The notes: generated by a model not told the origin, from the letters alone. Counted from the first letter of the stretch, positions 12,061 to 23,288 are shown. The stretch: 64,000 nt of DNA from Ischnura elegans (GCF_921293095.1 NC_060259.1:23877812-23941811); one strand, 5' to 3'. Made by a program: numbers and translations.

Positions 12061-12329
12061 AGTGGCAAAGCCAGTAACTTCGTTCGGGGAGGTGGGGGGG
12101 GCTCCAAAACCAGGGGGGGAAATTTTTGAAAAACCGGGCACTACGTAATGAGTTTTAAACTGATTTCAACACTTTTCATAATCGAAAAAAATTAATTTGT
12201 TAAAGAAACATTTTGCAAGTTCATGATTCCTCAATATTTTGTTTTCTTTTATGAAGGACAATGATTGTGTTTTTTATATTTCGGGGGGCGTCAGGACCCC
12301 CCATACCCCTACTGCCTAGCGACTTTGCC
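12061..12329. mobile_element. Short G-run MITE, probably hAT-type
   Basis: The left end CAGTGGCAAAGCCAGTAAC and the right end (complement TGGCAAAGTCGCTAGG) are inverted. Runs of G follow the left end and runs of C precede the right end. This layout matches the better-defined MITEs at 15302 and 32831. I could not identify an exact 8-bp target duplication, so the boundaries are approximate. Confidence 0.5.
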
Positions 12330-14025
12330 AACTATATCTGTATATTGTCTATTTTCATCTATTGTCAAGATGTACAGTTGACGCAGGGCAATTTTGGATG
12401 CATCTCCGAAAGTGTCTTTTAAAATGCGATTCATGAGCTATGGAAGCGATTCGACATTTGATAAAGGGATAATTTTTTTGGTTATAAGAATGCTTATTAC
12501 CATGCTCTCATGCAACCATTACGAGGAACTATTGAGCAAACAAATTGTAGACTGCATCAGTTGTGGACAGTGAATCTTACTGCAAAAGATGTACTGGCAA
12601 CTCCTGATTCCAAGACAAGAAGAGGAAAAGATCATGCCACATTGCAATATCGGAAAGAGCATGCAATATTTCATCATCAATGCTTTTTAATCTTAACCCT
12701 TTTGTGCTGGCATAGATAGGCAAAGATATAGCTGGCATCAATTTTTCAACGCACACAACCGGAGGCCAGCTATAGCTGGCATGTGGAATGGAAGTGACCA
12801 GTGAGTGTCACCAGCAAGTGTCATAGATGCATTCAGACCCTGCAAGAGACCCAGGTTAGCAAGACCTTAGGGCCAATCCTCAGAAATTAAGCCTGACCCT
12901 CATTTAAGATCCTCCTCGCTGCAGGAATGTGTTGTGAAGTTGTTATACTGTCAATGATTTTTGCCCAGTAGCATTTTGTTGCACAATCCAACTTTTTGTA
13001 CTTTGAAATGAATTCTTTATTTCTTTCAGTGTTTAAGCGTTTGTTAAACAAAATTATAGCATTACCATTAACAGACTTATGGATTAAGAGTCTTAGTACC
13101 TTGTGTTCACTAACTTGGTCATTGTCATTGCTAGAAATACATTTAAAAATCCACAATGTTTAAAACAATTTTAGTTATTCTTATAGAAGAGTAAATTAAT
13201 GAAACTCAAAAGCAATATTGAATTTTTTAAATATGTACTGGCAACACAATAAGTTGACAGAGGACACATGCTAAGATAGGGTTAGAGGGTCGAGTACAGT
13301 GGCCAGGGTAAGGGGTGGTTGAGTTGGGTCCCAAATCGAAGGGACGAGAATACTAGGGTAACTCATCCCCAAAAAAGCTCCTTACAGAGAAGTTAAAAAT
13401 ATTCTTAGGCTAATCATAGCACCGAAAACGTTTTCCTTCTGTAGGCACCAGTAGGAAAAAGTTGCAATTGTAAAAGCTGCAGTAAAGGATGGATAAAATG
13501 GTAGAGGCTACAATAGACAAGCAAGGAGCAATTAGAGGACTTAAAAGTACAATACTTTCACTAATTCCAAGCCAACAACATCAATACCAATGGTCCAATG
13601 GTCATCTACATAAGGACAAAGCAGATAAAATAACAAGTTTGTTTTACGTATTTCAAAGAAGTGCCACCATCAATGGATGGTTGAATAGATTACGAAGTCA
13701 AAGAAGCATTTTTATGCCAACAGATAACAGGTGAATCCCAAGTTGTACATCAACTATGTACTCCATAAAAATTGGATCAATTCACAGAAACATGTAGAAT
13801 ACACACCCAGACACGTCCGCATTATCTCACAGCCCTTCCAAAATTTTTATTTGGTACAACCTTGCATAAAATCTCCAAATAATTTTCTAGCCAAAGCAAT
13901 GTGAATGACAAAAAATAAAACTTATTCATCACTGACATCACTGGTAGAGTTCAGCCCCCAAAAAACGTTTTGTTCATAGCCACAGCTAACCTTGCTACTC
14001 TGTAGGAAAGATGAAAAAGATTAGC
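12330..14025. other. Non-coding interval, two weak frames only
   Basis: Frames at 12510-12719 (+), 12887-13156 (-) and 13489-13734 (+) are 69-89 residues long. They lack recognisable motifs, splice context or codon bias, so I do not call them genes. No paired termini were found. Confidence 0.4.
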
Positions 14026-14207
14026 ATGCAAGTGGAACTAGGGGTACAAAGAAAACAGCTGAAGAGTCTAATATGTATGACTCAAGAATGAGGAAATCTT
14101 AATCTTGAAGAAGGTTCAAAACTGCCTTGAAGCATTGGAGATGTTGATAGTTGATATGACGGAAGATGAAGAAAGAAGTAAGGGCTTGAAGTATTGTGAA
14201 CTAGGTA
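14026..14207. repeat. Left copy of a roughly 175-bp direct repeat flanking a retroelement fragment
   Basis: This segment recurs nearly identically at 15078-15251. The only clear difference is about 8 extra bases (GGGGTACA) in the left copy near 14041. The two copies bracket exactly an 870-bp piece of non-LTR retrotransposon. The repeat ends in GAACTAG followed by GTA, which resembles a splice donor. One frame reads 'NCLEALEMLIVDMTEDEERS', so the unit might derive from an exon of an unknown gene, but this is speculative. Confidence 0.85.
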
Positions 14208-15077
14208 TCTATGTCTCCGGAAGAAGGTGTGGACTTTCTTTACTCAATCCTTGAGAGTGGGGTCAAAGATTTTGTGCCCATTGTGAAACCTAAGTCAAAA
14301 AAATTCCCCTCTTGGTTCAAAGCAGATACCATTCGCTCACTTGGAAACAAGAATCGTGCTTGGTATCTTTATAAATCTTTCCCGAACGAGGAAACTCGAA
14401 CTACATTCACTAACCTTCTTCGCTGTTCCAAAACGCTAATTCGCTGTGATCACAGGAGTATGTTCAGGGCATGTGTTCATCCATTTCCTCCAACCCAAGA
14501 AAATTCTGGTCCTTTGTGAATAGTCGCCGAAAGTCTCCACGCATCCCCCTTCACGTGACCTATAACAATCTCGAGGCTGTGGGTCCAGATAGACCAAACT
14601 TATTCAATCAATTCTTTACTGATTGCTTAGCTCCTTCATCTACTCTCTCTAATAAAATTGATAACATCCCCACGCCAATTCGTGGCCATTGTCTATCTAA
14701 CGTTATCACAGATCCCAAAGAAGTATTTGAGTATCTCTCCAAAATCCCTCTCCATCGTGCCCCTCGTCCCGATGGTTTGAGCCCCAAACTAATTAGACAT
14801 TGTGCATCCTCCCTCTCTCTTCCATTGAGCCTCCTACTGAACCGTTGCTTTTCCCTCGGCACCTTCCCCTCCCAATGAAAAATTGCCAACATCATTCCCA
14901 TACATAAAAATGGCCCTAAAGATGAAGTCTCAAACTACCGCCCAATATTGATACTTCCGATGCTATCTTCAGTTTGTGAAAGGATTATTCTCAACAGGCT
15001 CTACTACTTCACTTCTCCTTTTTTATCAAATAATCAGCATGGTTTCCTTCCGGGACGCTCCTGCCTGACCAAATTGG
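14208..15077 (+). pseudogene. CR1/Jockey-like non-LTR fragment (linker and N-terminal RT region)
   Basis: Two overlapping frames (14211-14519 and 14471-14878) with one frameshift, then a further stretch to 15077, encode the region between the endonuclease and the RT palm. Visible blocks are 'FPSWFKADTIRSL', 'NPRKFWSFVNSRR', 'HRAPRPDGLSPKLI' and, beyond a stop, 'NYRPI' and 'QHGFLPGRSCLTKL'. The piece lacks both the element's 5' end and its 3' half. That is unusual for target-primed insertion, which normally keeps the 3' end. It stops at about the same protein position where the minus-strand relic at 23.86 kb begins. Confidence 0.8.
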
Positions 15078-15251
15078 ATGCAAGTGGAACTAAAGAAAAC
15101 AGCTGAAGAGTCTAATATGTATGACTCAAGAATGAGGAAATCTTAATCTTGAAGAAGGTTCAAAACTGCCTTGAAGCATTGGAGATGTTGATAGTTGATA
15201 TGACGGAAGATGAAGAAAGAAGTAAGGGCTTGAAGTATTGTGAACTAGGTA
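15078..15251. repeat. Right copy of the roughly 175-bp direct repeat
   Basis: Near-identical to 14026-14207 and in the same orientation. The high identity implies that the duplication, and the insertion of the retroelement piece between the copies, are recent relative to the decay of most elements here. Confidence 0.85.
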
Positions 15252-15301
15252 ATAAGCATGATGGACATGAATGAATATTCACTAATTTAAATAAATTAGA
15301 C

Positions 15302-15604
15302 CAGGGGCGCAGCTAGGAATTAAGGCTGGGGGGGGGTTTAGGTGTAACTAATACTGGGGTGTGTGGGAGTATGGAAAAGGTACCCACAAGGATAAGCGGT
15401 ATGTGTGAGATTGATAAATTTTGGAATTTCAAGAAAAATGGTTCAAATTGGTGAGTTTTACGGTTCTCTGAGAGATATTTTATTGATCCTTACGCTATTC
15501 TATTAGTAATATCAATCCAATTAAGTAAAATGGATTAAACATAAAATTTCTCTGAGCTCTGGAGGGGGTTTTATCCCCCCAAACCCCCCCTCGCTGCGTC
15601 ACTG
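15302..15604. mobile_element. 303-bp hAT MITE with perfect 8-bp target duplication
   Basis: A perfect 8-bp duplication AATTAGAC (15294-15301 and 15605-15612) flanks an element with inverted ends. The left end is CAGGGGCGCAGCTAGG; the right end is the complement of CAGTGACGCAGCGAGG. Internal G runs follow the left end and C runs precede the right end. The 8-bp target size and the CAG.G.CGCAGC termini are characteristic of hAT elements. No transposase is encoded. Confidence 0.88.
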
Positions 15605-15837
15605 AATTAGACAGCACGCTGAGAAATTAGGGTATGCTGAACACTAGAGCTGGGAGTTTCAGTACATTTTTAGGAATTCGTTCACGTGGTTAGATTTTTG
15701 ACAATGATAAGATTTTTCACATTGTCCATAATGAAAAAAATCATATAAATTCATGATTATTTTGACTGAGCCTAATCCACAAATCCATGATGCACACACA
15801 GCAGATCCAAGTGATTTTCAATGTTGTACATAGGGGT

Positions 15838-15905
15838 CGTTCCATTTCAAATCAACCGGGCCCTGACACCCACCGTCTCCAATTTTCATTAAACTTTCCA
15901 TGGTC
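15838..15905. repeat. Terminus of a TIR element related to the one at 53.1-54.4 kb
   Basis: The block GTTCCATTTCAAATCAACC followed by TGACACCCACCG and a CAATTTTCATTAAACTTTCC-like stretch matches, with substitutions, the inner side of the right terminus at 54370-54438 read on its complement. It is probably one end of a decayed element whose coding relic is the minus-strand frame at 17505-17999. Confidence 0.5.
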
Positions 15906-16573
15906 ATACATTCTGGTATGATTAGAGATTGTGTGCAATTTTAGCCTCCAACTGTTGATTGTTTATGAAATATGAGCAATTGAATTTTGGGTGTGACCCC
16001 TACAGTGCCGCAACGTGCACCATATTGTTATTTTTATTTTTATCCATAACCCCATTCTTTTGTTATGAAAAGTCATGATTTCCTTCTAGAGCTAAGTAGT
16101 CCATAATGATCCCAAGATTATCATTGTATATCAACTGCATGAAGTAATTCAGCTGAAAAAAAATAAAGTTTACAAAAATCTCGCTTGTACCATTTTTCAT
16201 TGTCAGCATCCACAGGGAAAGGCCATGCAAATACAGACTCATGGTTCAGTTTTAAGTAATCATTAATGTATGAGCAAAGATCCTGAGAAAAAAATCATGA
16301 GTCCAGCATTCCTTAAGAAAAAAAATACTTATTCTTTGTCACGGGAAAAAAAGGCATCTTTTCCAAGGCACATAGAAATTACATGATGTAGAGGAGAGAT
16401 AAGCATTTACTTTTATGATTGAACTATATCGGAGCATGCGTTATCTCACTACAGTGTATGCTATTGGCTAGTAGAGTAGGAAACACACGAGCAATCATGT
16501 GAATGCCCCCACGTACTGTTAATTTGGTACTATCAGGACTATTCGAGCTGAGGGAGTTTTATTTAAAAAAAAC

Positions 16574-17241
16574 TAGAGATGGGTCGATTCGCAGATTTCT
16601 CGGACTCGAATATTGAATTTGAATATTAAATCATTGCTCGAATATTCGAATACCTTGAATACTAAACGATGAATGCAGGAAAGTTTGACTTGGTTGCCTA
16701 TGCAGCAGGAAACACAAGATTTTGGCTGGTAATTGTGATTTCCTTTAAAGGATTCAAACAGGATTTTAGCAGATTAATGCAATATTTTAATTTTATGGAA
16801 GCAATTGGGCATATAGTTGATTCAACTAACATATCTTTCAAATACTCTAAGGGGACACACCACCTCGCGAAAAAATGATTGCATGCCGTACCACCTCGCG
16901 AAAAAATGATTGCATGCCGTCTCGGCATTTACACTGCTACGATTGATTTCTGTCTGATGTATACAAATGCCTTTCTGTCTTATCTACCAAACGCCATTTC
17001 AGCGGCACGCCCTCTGATCTGATACTCGGCTTCATCCAACTTCTTATTTTCAACAGGTAGCTTGGTCAACCCCCACTGCTGCCACCAATGACGTGCCTGC
17101 GACAGTGGATGGCGCGAAATTCAAAGTATTCGAGGTATTCGAGAGTGTACCTTTAGCATAATTATTCGAGATCTCGAATATCGAATACTTTCCTGTATTC
17201 GAGGTATTCGAGTATTCGCGGATACTATTCACACATCTCTA
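16574..17241. mobile_element. hAT-like non-autonomous element containing AT-rich palindromic arms
   Basis: The left end TAGAGATGGGTCGATTCGC and the right end (complement TAGAGATGTGTGAATAG) are inverted. Both are followed inwards by arms rich in CGAATATTCG-type palindromes (about 16610-16665 and 17130-17220). TAGAGATGGG termini are typical of hAT elements and match the element at 34387. The flanks are both A-rich (8-9 bases, one mismatch), compatible with an 8-bp duplication in a poly-A target. The centre holds the dispersed repeat described at 16672. Confidence 0.65.
16672..17085 (+). repeat. Dispersed repeat family, copy 1
   Basis: About 410 bases match 52315-52700 with many substitutions. 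Both carry GAATGCAGGAA- or CAATGCAGGAA-like starts, a shared ATTGTTGATTCAACTAA-like block, a CACACCACC block, GGATTTCTGTCTGATGTA-like text and CAGGTAGCTTG. The frame 16669-16878 is part of this repeat and not a gene. A perfect 31-bp tandem duplication (16859-16889 and 16890-16920) is specific to this copy. The second copy lies inside the TIR element starting at 52265, so this one is probably a captured or nested fragment of that family. Confidence 0.7.
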
Positions 17242-17504
17242 AAAAAAAACCTCCAGGAACCATGGTACACTATTACATTCTACATTCCGTTTAACCTCAG
17301 TCCAAAGACCAGGTATGCACATCTCATATCCAGATGTATTGACATCACAGGAATGTATATTATCAAATGTCAAAAGGAACTGTAATTGATCATTTGAATT
17401 GAGAAATTTCTCATTTACTTCACACTAATCCTTATTTTCAATGTTTCATTTAGTTATTCTACATCACTGGAAACTTGGTAAAAACAGTACAATTCAAATC
17501 ACCA

Positions 17505-17999
17505 TCCTTACCAATTGATTTGGAAGTGAACTTCCTCTTAACTGGCTGACCACATTCTAAGAAGTCTTAATTTTTTCACCAACTTTAAATATTTTTTTTT
17601 AATGTCGGCCACTTCCTCCCTCAAGAAGTACTATGACCTTCCAGAGCTTATGGTTGCAGGAGGATTAAGCATACACAATAAGTGTCCTAGTGGCACACAG
17701 CAAATATCTCTCTCTGGCTAAGAGAATAAAGGAGAGGGTCCTTTAAGTGTCGTGAATTTAACTGAAATATCACCTCCTTCATGGTTGAGAGCTTCCACTA
17801 GTCCAAAGTACCACTCCTTACTGTAGATACAAGCTGCGTGTGAACCAACAGCCAAATTATCTGGGAAATCCACTTTTTCAGAGCAAAAATAAAATACAAT
17901 GCTGTACTCATCATCCAGGCCAGTGAACTTTGCAGCGACTCTTCTATCCAATAAAACTAATATCACACCTGAGGTCATCATTTCATGTAGGAAGCCCAT
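17505..17999 (-). pseudogene. Transposon-associated protein relic with a Tudor-like C-terminal domain
   Basis: The minus strand reads 'DRRVAAKFTGLDDEYSIVF', then 'YSKEWYFGLVEALN', 'GDISVKF', and in shifted frames 'GPSPL', 'WPERDICCVPL' and 'ISSGRSYY'. The order K-E-W-Y-x-G-x-V, D-x-x-V-K-F, G-P, W-P-x-R-D, C-x-V-P, S-S-G-R resembles the C-terminal module of a widespread arthropod protein family found in multicopy, transposon-like loci. Whether it belongs to the same family as the frame at 53.1-53.5 kb is inference. Frameshifts near 17740 and 17700 make it a pseudogene. The family is recalled and not verified. Confidence 0.5.
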
Positions 18000-18135
18000 T
18001 CATTTTCTATCATCTTTGATACGTGTTCTCCTGGTTAGACAGGCACATGCTTTTATTTTAACAGCTGGGTCTGCAATGAGGCTCTCTGAAACATCAACCC
18101 CAGCAACCTTAAGGCAAAGGCACAGACAGGATTAA

Positions 18136-18765
18136 GGTGGTAAATAGCACAATACGAACAACCTAGAAGACAACACACAGTTGTAAAAACTCAACCCTTG
18201 CAGCAAACTAATTGAAAGTTTCAATTCAATCCATCATTTTCCTCGAAAGAATAGAGAACCAGGATTGAAAATGGCAAAGGCCAGGGTAGCTTGCTACTTT
18301 TCCACTACCATTTTAAAGGACAGGGTGTTGCCAATGAAATATGAAGCAGTTATAACCTAAATGTCACAAGTAAAGGTACAAGTCACAACACCTTCTAGCT
18401 GGAGTGAAAGACAGGTAAATGATGCCAAAATTATAAAATTGCAGAGCAATTAAACATATGGATATATCAGCTAGCAAAATCCCAACAGAGATAGCAATCC
18501 TACACTTCAATGAATGAGCAAAATCAAATTATCATGGTAACTAATGGGCTCTTGTCATCATACCCATATTTACCAATAGTCCATATTAGGTACCACAAAG
18601 TACTACATACCTCCACTTGTACAGGCTGAAAGCCCATCAACTAAAATGCATTATACTAGGATAATTGGGTTTTGACTAAGTTGTATCACCAATAAATTAT
18701 AGCTCATGGGATGAGAGACAAATCTCAGAACCCAACAACCAAAGCAGGTTATAACTTGCTATCCA
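18136..18765. other. Non-coding interval, nothing recognised
   Basis: AT-rich sequence without a frame, RNA fold or terminal repeats that I can support. It separates the 17.5-18.0 kb relic from the 3' end of the minus-strand non-LTR element. Confidence 0.4.
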
Positions 18766-19740
18766 TTATTTATTTATTTATGTAACGCCAAAAACAGCAC
18801 TAAGGCATTTACATTGGGTTTATTAACAAAATAAATTATGTAAATATAATTAAAAAGCATGTATAAAAATAATCTCATAAATAACAATGACTTTCAACAT
18901 ATACAGTACATACAAAAGGTGGGTGTTAAAAAGATAGTCTTTTCAGTTGGTTATTAAAATTGGAGCGGGAGGCAAAGAGGTCAAGAGAAGAAGAAGTATT
19001 TGAGAAAGAATTGAAAATGGAGGGTAAGTGGTAACAGAGGGAGCTATGAGATATTGCCAGACAGAAATTGGGCTGGTGCAGAGCTTCATTATTGTGGGTT
19101 TTGCGAGCTGGAATGCGGAGTGAAAAGCATGTTAGGAGATCAATGTATCTGAAGGACCCATTCACAATGAAGTAAAGAAATTTGATGTCTGATGTCAATC
19201 GGTGGAGGGTGGGGTGTAATAATCCAAGCGAATTAAGTATTTTTACAAGTGAAGAGAATCTGAGGTGAGGTGTGCGATGGGGAACTATTGCTAAGAAGAA
19301 ATTGAGCGGACGGTTGAGTAGTTTTCGTGTGGTGGGAGAAGCAGTTGACCAAATGGGAGAGCAATATTCAAGGATGGGTGGCACACATCCAATGAAGACG
19401 GATTTTAAGGCACTCGGTTCGGAAATCTCGTTCAGATGATATAGGGTCCCAACCACTGCCATAGCCTTGTTAACAATGGTTTTTATATGTCCATAGAAGG
19501 TTAATTCTTGGCCAAAAGTGATGCCTAAATCGGAGAGGGAAATGACAGAGGGAACGGGTTGATTATTTAAAGTATAAGTGGAGGTGATAGTGCTATTCTA
19601 CAGCAATAAATACATCGCAGTGGATTTTCCAGGATACACAATTGCCATTTATTGCACCATTTCTCTACCGATTGAAGAGCAGTTTGTAAAACCAGGGAAT
19701 CAGCCGCGGTGTTAACCCTTTTAAATGTTTTACAATCGTC
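18766..19740 (-). pseudogene. CR1/Jockey-like non-LTR element, 3' half (minus strand)
   Basis: The minus strand continues the reverse transcriptase from the second Asp-Asp of the active site ('DDCKTFKRVNTAADSLVLQ', about 19680-19740). Through frameshifts it reaches a C-terminal frame (18926-19462) with 'VGTLYHLNEI', 'CVPPILEYCSPIW' and 'SNFNNQLKRLSF' before the stop. A 3' UTR and a short tail of ATAA units (about 18765-18781) follow. The other half is at 23465-23861. The Gypsy element between them inserted exactly after the Tyr-Ala codons of the YADD box. Confidence 0.88.
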
Positions 19741-19754
19741 GGCATTGCTGTAGA

Positions 19755-20323
19755 TTCATTGGTTCCGTTAATTTGTTTAACCTGATGGTGGCTAATCTCA
19801 ACTGACCGACAGTAGGCCGCTACTTTGGCGAGGGTTCTGTCCTCCATTCGCAGCAAAGACTCTTGAACACCCTTGTCCGGGATGCCTTGAATCACGCGGT
19901 AGATCATCATATTTTCTTCCTGAGGGGCTGGACTATCATAACCACAATTCTTTATAAGTCGCCCACAATCTGTCAGAAAGCGGTCAAATGTCTCTCCTTC
20001 CTGTTGGAACCGTTGATGAAACACGAACAGTTCGTAAATTGAGTCTTGCTTTGGATTTACAAACTTTTTGTAAGCTTCCTTAACTTTGACGTAAGCTAGC
20101 TTATTTACATTAGATAAATCAAAAGTTTCAAATAGAGCTTGCAACCCTGCGATCCCAACATAGTTTTAAGGAGAGCTATTTTCACTTTGTCCGCCGATTC
20201 ATCTTGTCCCGTGGGGATAAGATAATTTTCAAAATCCCCCACAAATATAAGCCAATCTTTCTAGGCGGAAGGGCTCTCTAAATCGACAATATCGGGCAGT
20301 TTAACAAGGGGAATACCTGCCAT
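19755..20323 (-). pseudogene. gag: Inverted gag segment of the Gypsy element
   Basis: On the minus strand an ATG at 20321-20323 opens 'MAGIPLVKLPDIVDLESPS', then meets a TAG. It continues with 'KDWLIFVGDFENYLIPTGQ' and, after a +1 shift near 20150, reads the frame containing 'ALFETFDLSN', 'FHQRFQQEGETFDRFLTDC' and 'MMIYRVIQGIPDKGVQESLL'. These are typical blocks of the Gypsy gag capsid region (the F-x-x-R-x-Q-x-x-E-x-x-x-x-F block). It faces away from pol, so it cannot be expressed with it. The end of the coding part runs to the left terminus of the element. Confidence 0.82.
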
Positions 20324-20368
20324 CTCTGCAGTTTCGGTAGTATCTAAACCACTTGGAGTACTCCACTG

Positions 20369-22158
20369 TTGGGAATACAATCATGTGTTGATTTCAATCT
20401 GGTAAAATGTGTCCATGATATTTCCAGTAGTAATAGAGATGCTTTTGTGTTACATTACAAGGAAAATTTCAGTGGGATAGGCTGTTTACCACAAAAATGT
20501 AAAATTGTCATTAGAAGTAATGCAAGCCCTGTTTGTAAACCCCCAAGGAGAGTTCCTAGTTCCATTAAGCCTCAGTTGAAATCAGAGCTGGATAGGCTGG
20601 AAAAGAAGGGTATTATAAAAGAGGTAGATACCCTTGATGCCAATTCTTGGGTTAGTAACTTGGTTATTGTCGAAAAACCTTCAGGTAAACTAAGATTGTG
20701 TCTGAACCCCACTGAATTAAACTAAGTGATTCTCAGAATTTTCATGAAATTCCCTCAATTGAACAGTTGTCTGAAAAATTAAGTAATAAGCACATATATT
20801 CAGTGTTTGATCTAAAAGAAGGGTTTCATCAGCTACGGCTTGACAATGATTCGTCGTTCAAGTGTTGTTTCTCTACCCTATTTGGGTGCTACAAATATTT
20901 ACGCATGCCATATGGGTTGTCCAATGCCCCAGAGATGTTTCAAAAAGTAACTGAGCAAAATTTTGGAGATATTACAGGTGTAGTTTTGTTTTTTGATGAT
21001 ATTCTATGTACCGGAAGCTCCCAAGCTGAGCATGATGAGTGAGTAAAACAACTGATGGAGAGGGCAAAAGTAGTTGGGGCCAAGTTCAATGGAGACAAAC
21101 TCCAGTACAAAGTATCTCAGGTGAAGTATGTTGGGCAAATATTTTCTAAAGAAGGTAAGAAACCAGACCCGGATCGTATTCATGCCTTGGTAAACTTGCC
21201 CGCACCAGGTGATCGCAAAGAACTACAGAGAGTCTTAGGAATGTTTAATTATGTTCGGACATACATACCAAATACGTCCAACAGTTGTGCTCCTCTCCAT
21301 GATTTACTTAAAACTGATGTTGCATGGCAATGGCTTCCGAGCCATGAAATGGCATTCACTCGGCTTAAAAATCTAGTATCCAATGCCCCTGTACTGGCTA
21401 ACTTTGATCCCAGTGCTAAATTAGTTATACAATGTGATGCTTCACTAAGTGGGCTAGGGTGTACGTTGTTTCAGGAAGGTCCTAAAGGTCTTAAACCAGT
21501 GCACATAGCCTCAAGATCACTCACCAGCAGTGAGTGCAATTATTCACAAATAGATAAAGAGCCTTAAGCAGTCTATTTTGCAGCTTCCAAATTTCGTTAC
21601 TATGTTTATGGCAAACCAGTCCTGGTTCAGAGTGATCATAAGCCCCTAATCAATGTTATGACTAAACCAGTGCATCAAATTGGTGCTGTTCGTTTGCAGC
21701 GACTAAGGTTGAAATTATTGAAGTATCAGTTAAATGTTACTTATTTACCGGGTAAACTTATGCATTTTGCCGACCATTTGTCACGCTCTTATGTTACAGA
21801 CCATGTCACTGATGACCCACAAATGCTAGAGGTAGTCCATTCCATTAGCAAGCATCTGCCTATGTCTAAAGAGCGTCTGTCTCAGTTTCAATTGGAAACT
21901 AGCAAAGATATGGTCTTGAGTCAAATAAGTCAATTTTGCAAGTCAGCCTGGCCAGTTTATAAAAAGTTATCCAATGAGTGTAAAACGATATTATAAGCTA
22001 AAAAATGATCTTTGTTTTGAAGAGGGTTTAATTTTTTAGGGGAAAAAGTAGTAGTTCCAGGTGCTTTGAGATCGTATGTCCTTAAGTTGCTACATGAGGG
22101 TCACTGTGGAGAAACTAAAACTAAGGCTTGAGGTAGAGGGTTATTTTATTGGCCAGGC
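20369..22158 (+). pseudogene. pol: Gypsy pol: reverse transcriptase and RNase H, broken
   Basis: After a short remnant of the protease-RT linker, the RT can be read in pieces: 'GIIKEVDTLDANSWVSNLVI' (fingers), 'YSVFDLKEGFHQLRLD' (motif A with Asp), 'LRMPYGLSNAPEMFQ' (motif B), 'VVLFFDDIL' (catalytic F-D-D box) and 'FLGMFNY'-like text at 21240. RNase H follows ('VIQCDASLSGLGCTLFQ'), with 'LVQSDHKPLINV' and 'NVTYLPGKLMHFADHLSR'. In-frame stops or shifts occur near 20723, 21040, 21565 and 21994. The RT and RNase H catalytic acidic residues I can see are intact, so decay is mainly by stops. Confidence 0.88.
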
Positions 22159-23247
22159 ATGTCATCTAGCATTATAGATTACATAAAATCATGTAGAATA
22201 TGTGAGAAGTTTCGCCCAGCCAATTTTAAGCAACCATTGCAACCCCGCTCTATGGCAAATCTTCCATATGAAAAAGTGGGTGCAGATATATTTGACTATT
22301 CTGGTAAATGTTATCTTGTCCTCATACACAAGTGTTCTAAGTGGGTTGATATTTGCAAACTTAAGTCCAAAACAGCACCAGCTGTCATAGATGCTATGCA
22401 GACTGTGTTCAGTACTCATGGGTTTCCTCGACTTCTCCTGGCAGGCAACATGCCATTTGCGTCCTGGGAGTGTAGGCAGTACTATAAAAGTAATGAAATA
22501 GAGCTGAGAACAAGTAGTCCTCACTATCCACGCTCTAATGGACTTGCGGAAATAGGGGTGAAGCTTAGTAAAATGATTCTAAAAAAGAGTCAGGAAGAAA
22601 AATCCGATTTCAGAAACCTTTTGCGTGAATAACGAAACACTCCTCTGCCTGGACTAGACTGGTCCCCATCTCAGTTGCTGGTTAATCGTTTACTACGCAC
22701 AAAGATGCCGGTTACGTATAACACGCTTAAGCCCAAAGTCATCAGACCACAGGATGTGGTAAAAGCGTTACAATCAAAGCCGAACCAAATGAAATCCAAC
22801 TGTGATAAAACCTCCAGATGGAAGGAAGTTACTTTTCAGATGGGTGAAAAGGTACTCATTAAAACAAGCAAGTGTGACAATTGGGAGCATGGTGTCATTG
22901 TAAATAGACATAAAAGTCCTCGTTCGTATTTGGTGAGAAATTCAGTGGGAAATGTAGTGAGGCGTAATATCATACATTTAAAAAAAAGAATAGTAGCATG
23001 TCCCTCATCTTATGCAACATTACTACCAGATGTGAATGCAGCAATCCATAATGCTGCAGAGTCAGAGAATCAAAATGTTGTACTAAGATCTGATATATAT
23101 CCTGTTCATCCACCTATGTCTACCGCTGGGAGTGGTCATGTGAATCAACCAGGTGTACCCAACCCTATTGTACATCCTGCTGGCCTACCTATAACTACTA
23201 CAAGGAGTGGCCATATGGTTAAACCTCCAAGGCGTCTTGGTTTGTAA
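22159..23247 (+). pseudogene. pol: Gypsy pol: integrase and C-terminal tail, broken
   Basis: The zinc-binding part shows 'SCRICEKFRP' (Cys-x2-Cys). The catalytic core starts at 'KVGADIFDYSGKCYLVLIHK' (first Asp). The second catalytic block reads 'LLLAGNMPFASWEC', where families have an Asp-Asn pair; the Asp codon is GGC (Gly) at 22444-22446. The Glu block 'RSNGLAEIGVK' is kept. A stop at 22630 separates the C-terminal region (22675-23247), which contains a chromo/SH3-like 'GEKVLIKTSKCDNWEHGVIV'. With the second Asp missing and a stop present, this integrase would be inactive. Confidence 0.85.
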
Positions 23248-23277
23248 ACTTTCAATTTTTATGTTCTTTTTACTCCT

Positions 23278-23288
23278 AAAAGGGGAGG
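23278..23288 (+). promoter_or_regulatory. Polypurine tract of the Gypsy element
   Basis: AAAAGGGGAGG lies immediately upstream of the 3' LTR, the site where plus-strand DNA synthesis is primed. Position and composition are as expected for LTR retrotransposons, and it fixes the LTR start at 23289. Confidence 0.8.

Noticed and set aside
14471-14901. Opposite-strand frames in 14.5-14.9 kb as independent genes
   Set aside because: The plus strand shows clear non-LTR blocks; the minus frame is an antisense shadow.
18926-19462. A host gene with a 178-residue open frame
   Set aside because: Contains the C-terminal blocks of a CR1/Jockey-like reverse transcriptase and is continuous with the RT pieces at 19.7 and 23.5 kb.
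22189-22524. 111-residue minus-strand frame
   Set aside because: Antisense shadow of the Gypsy integrase; the plus strand carries the recognisable motifs.
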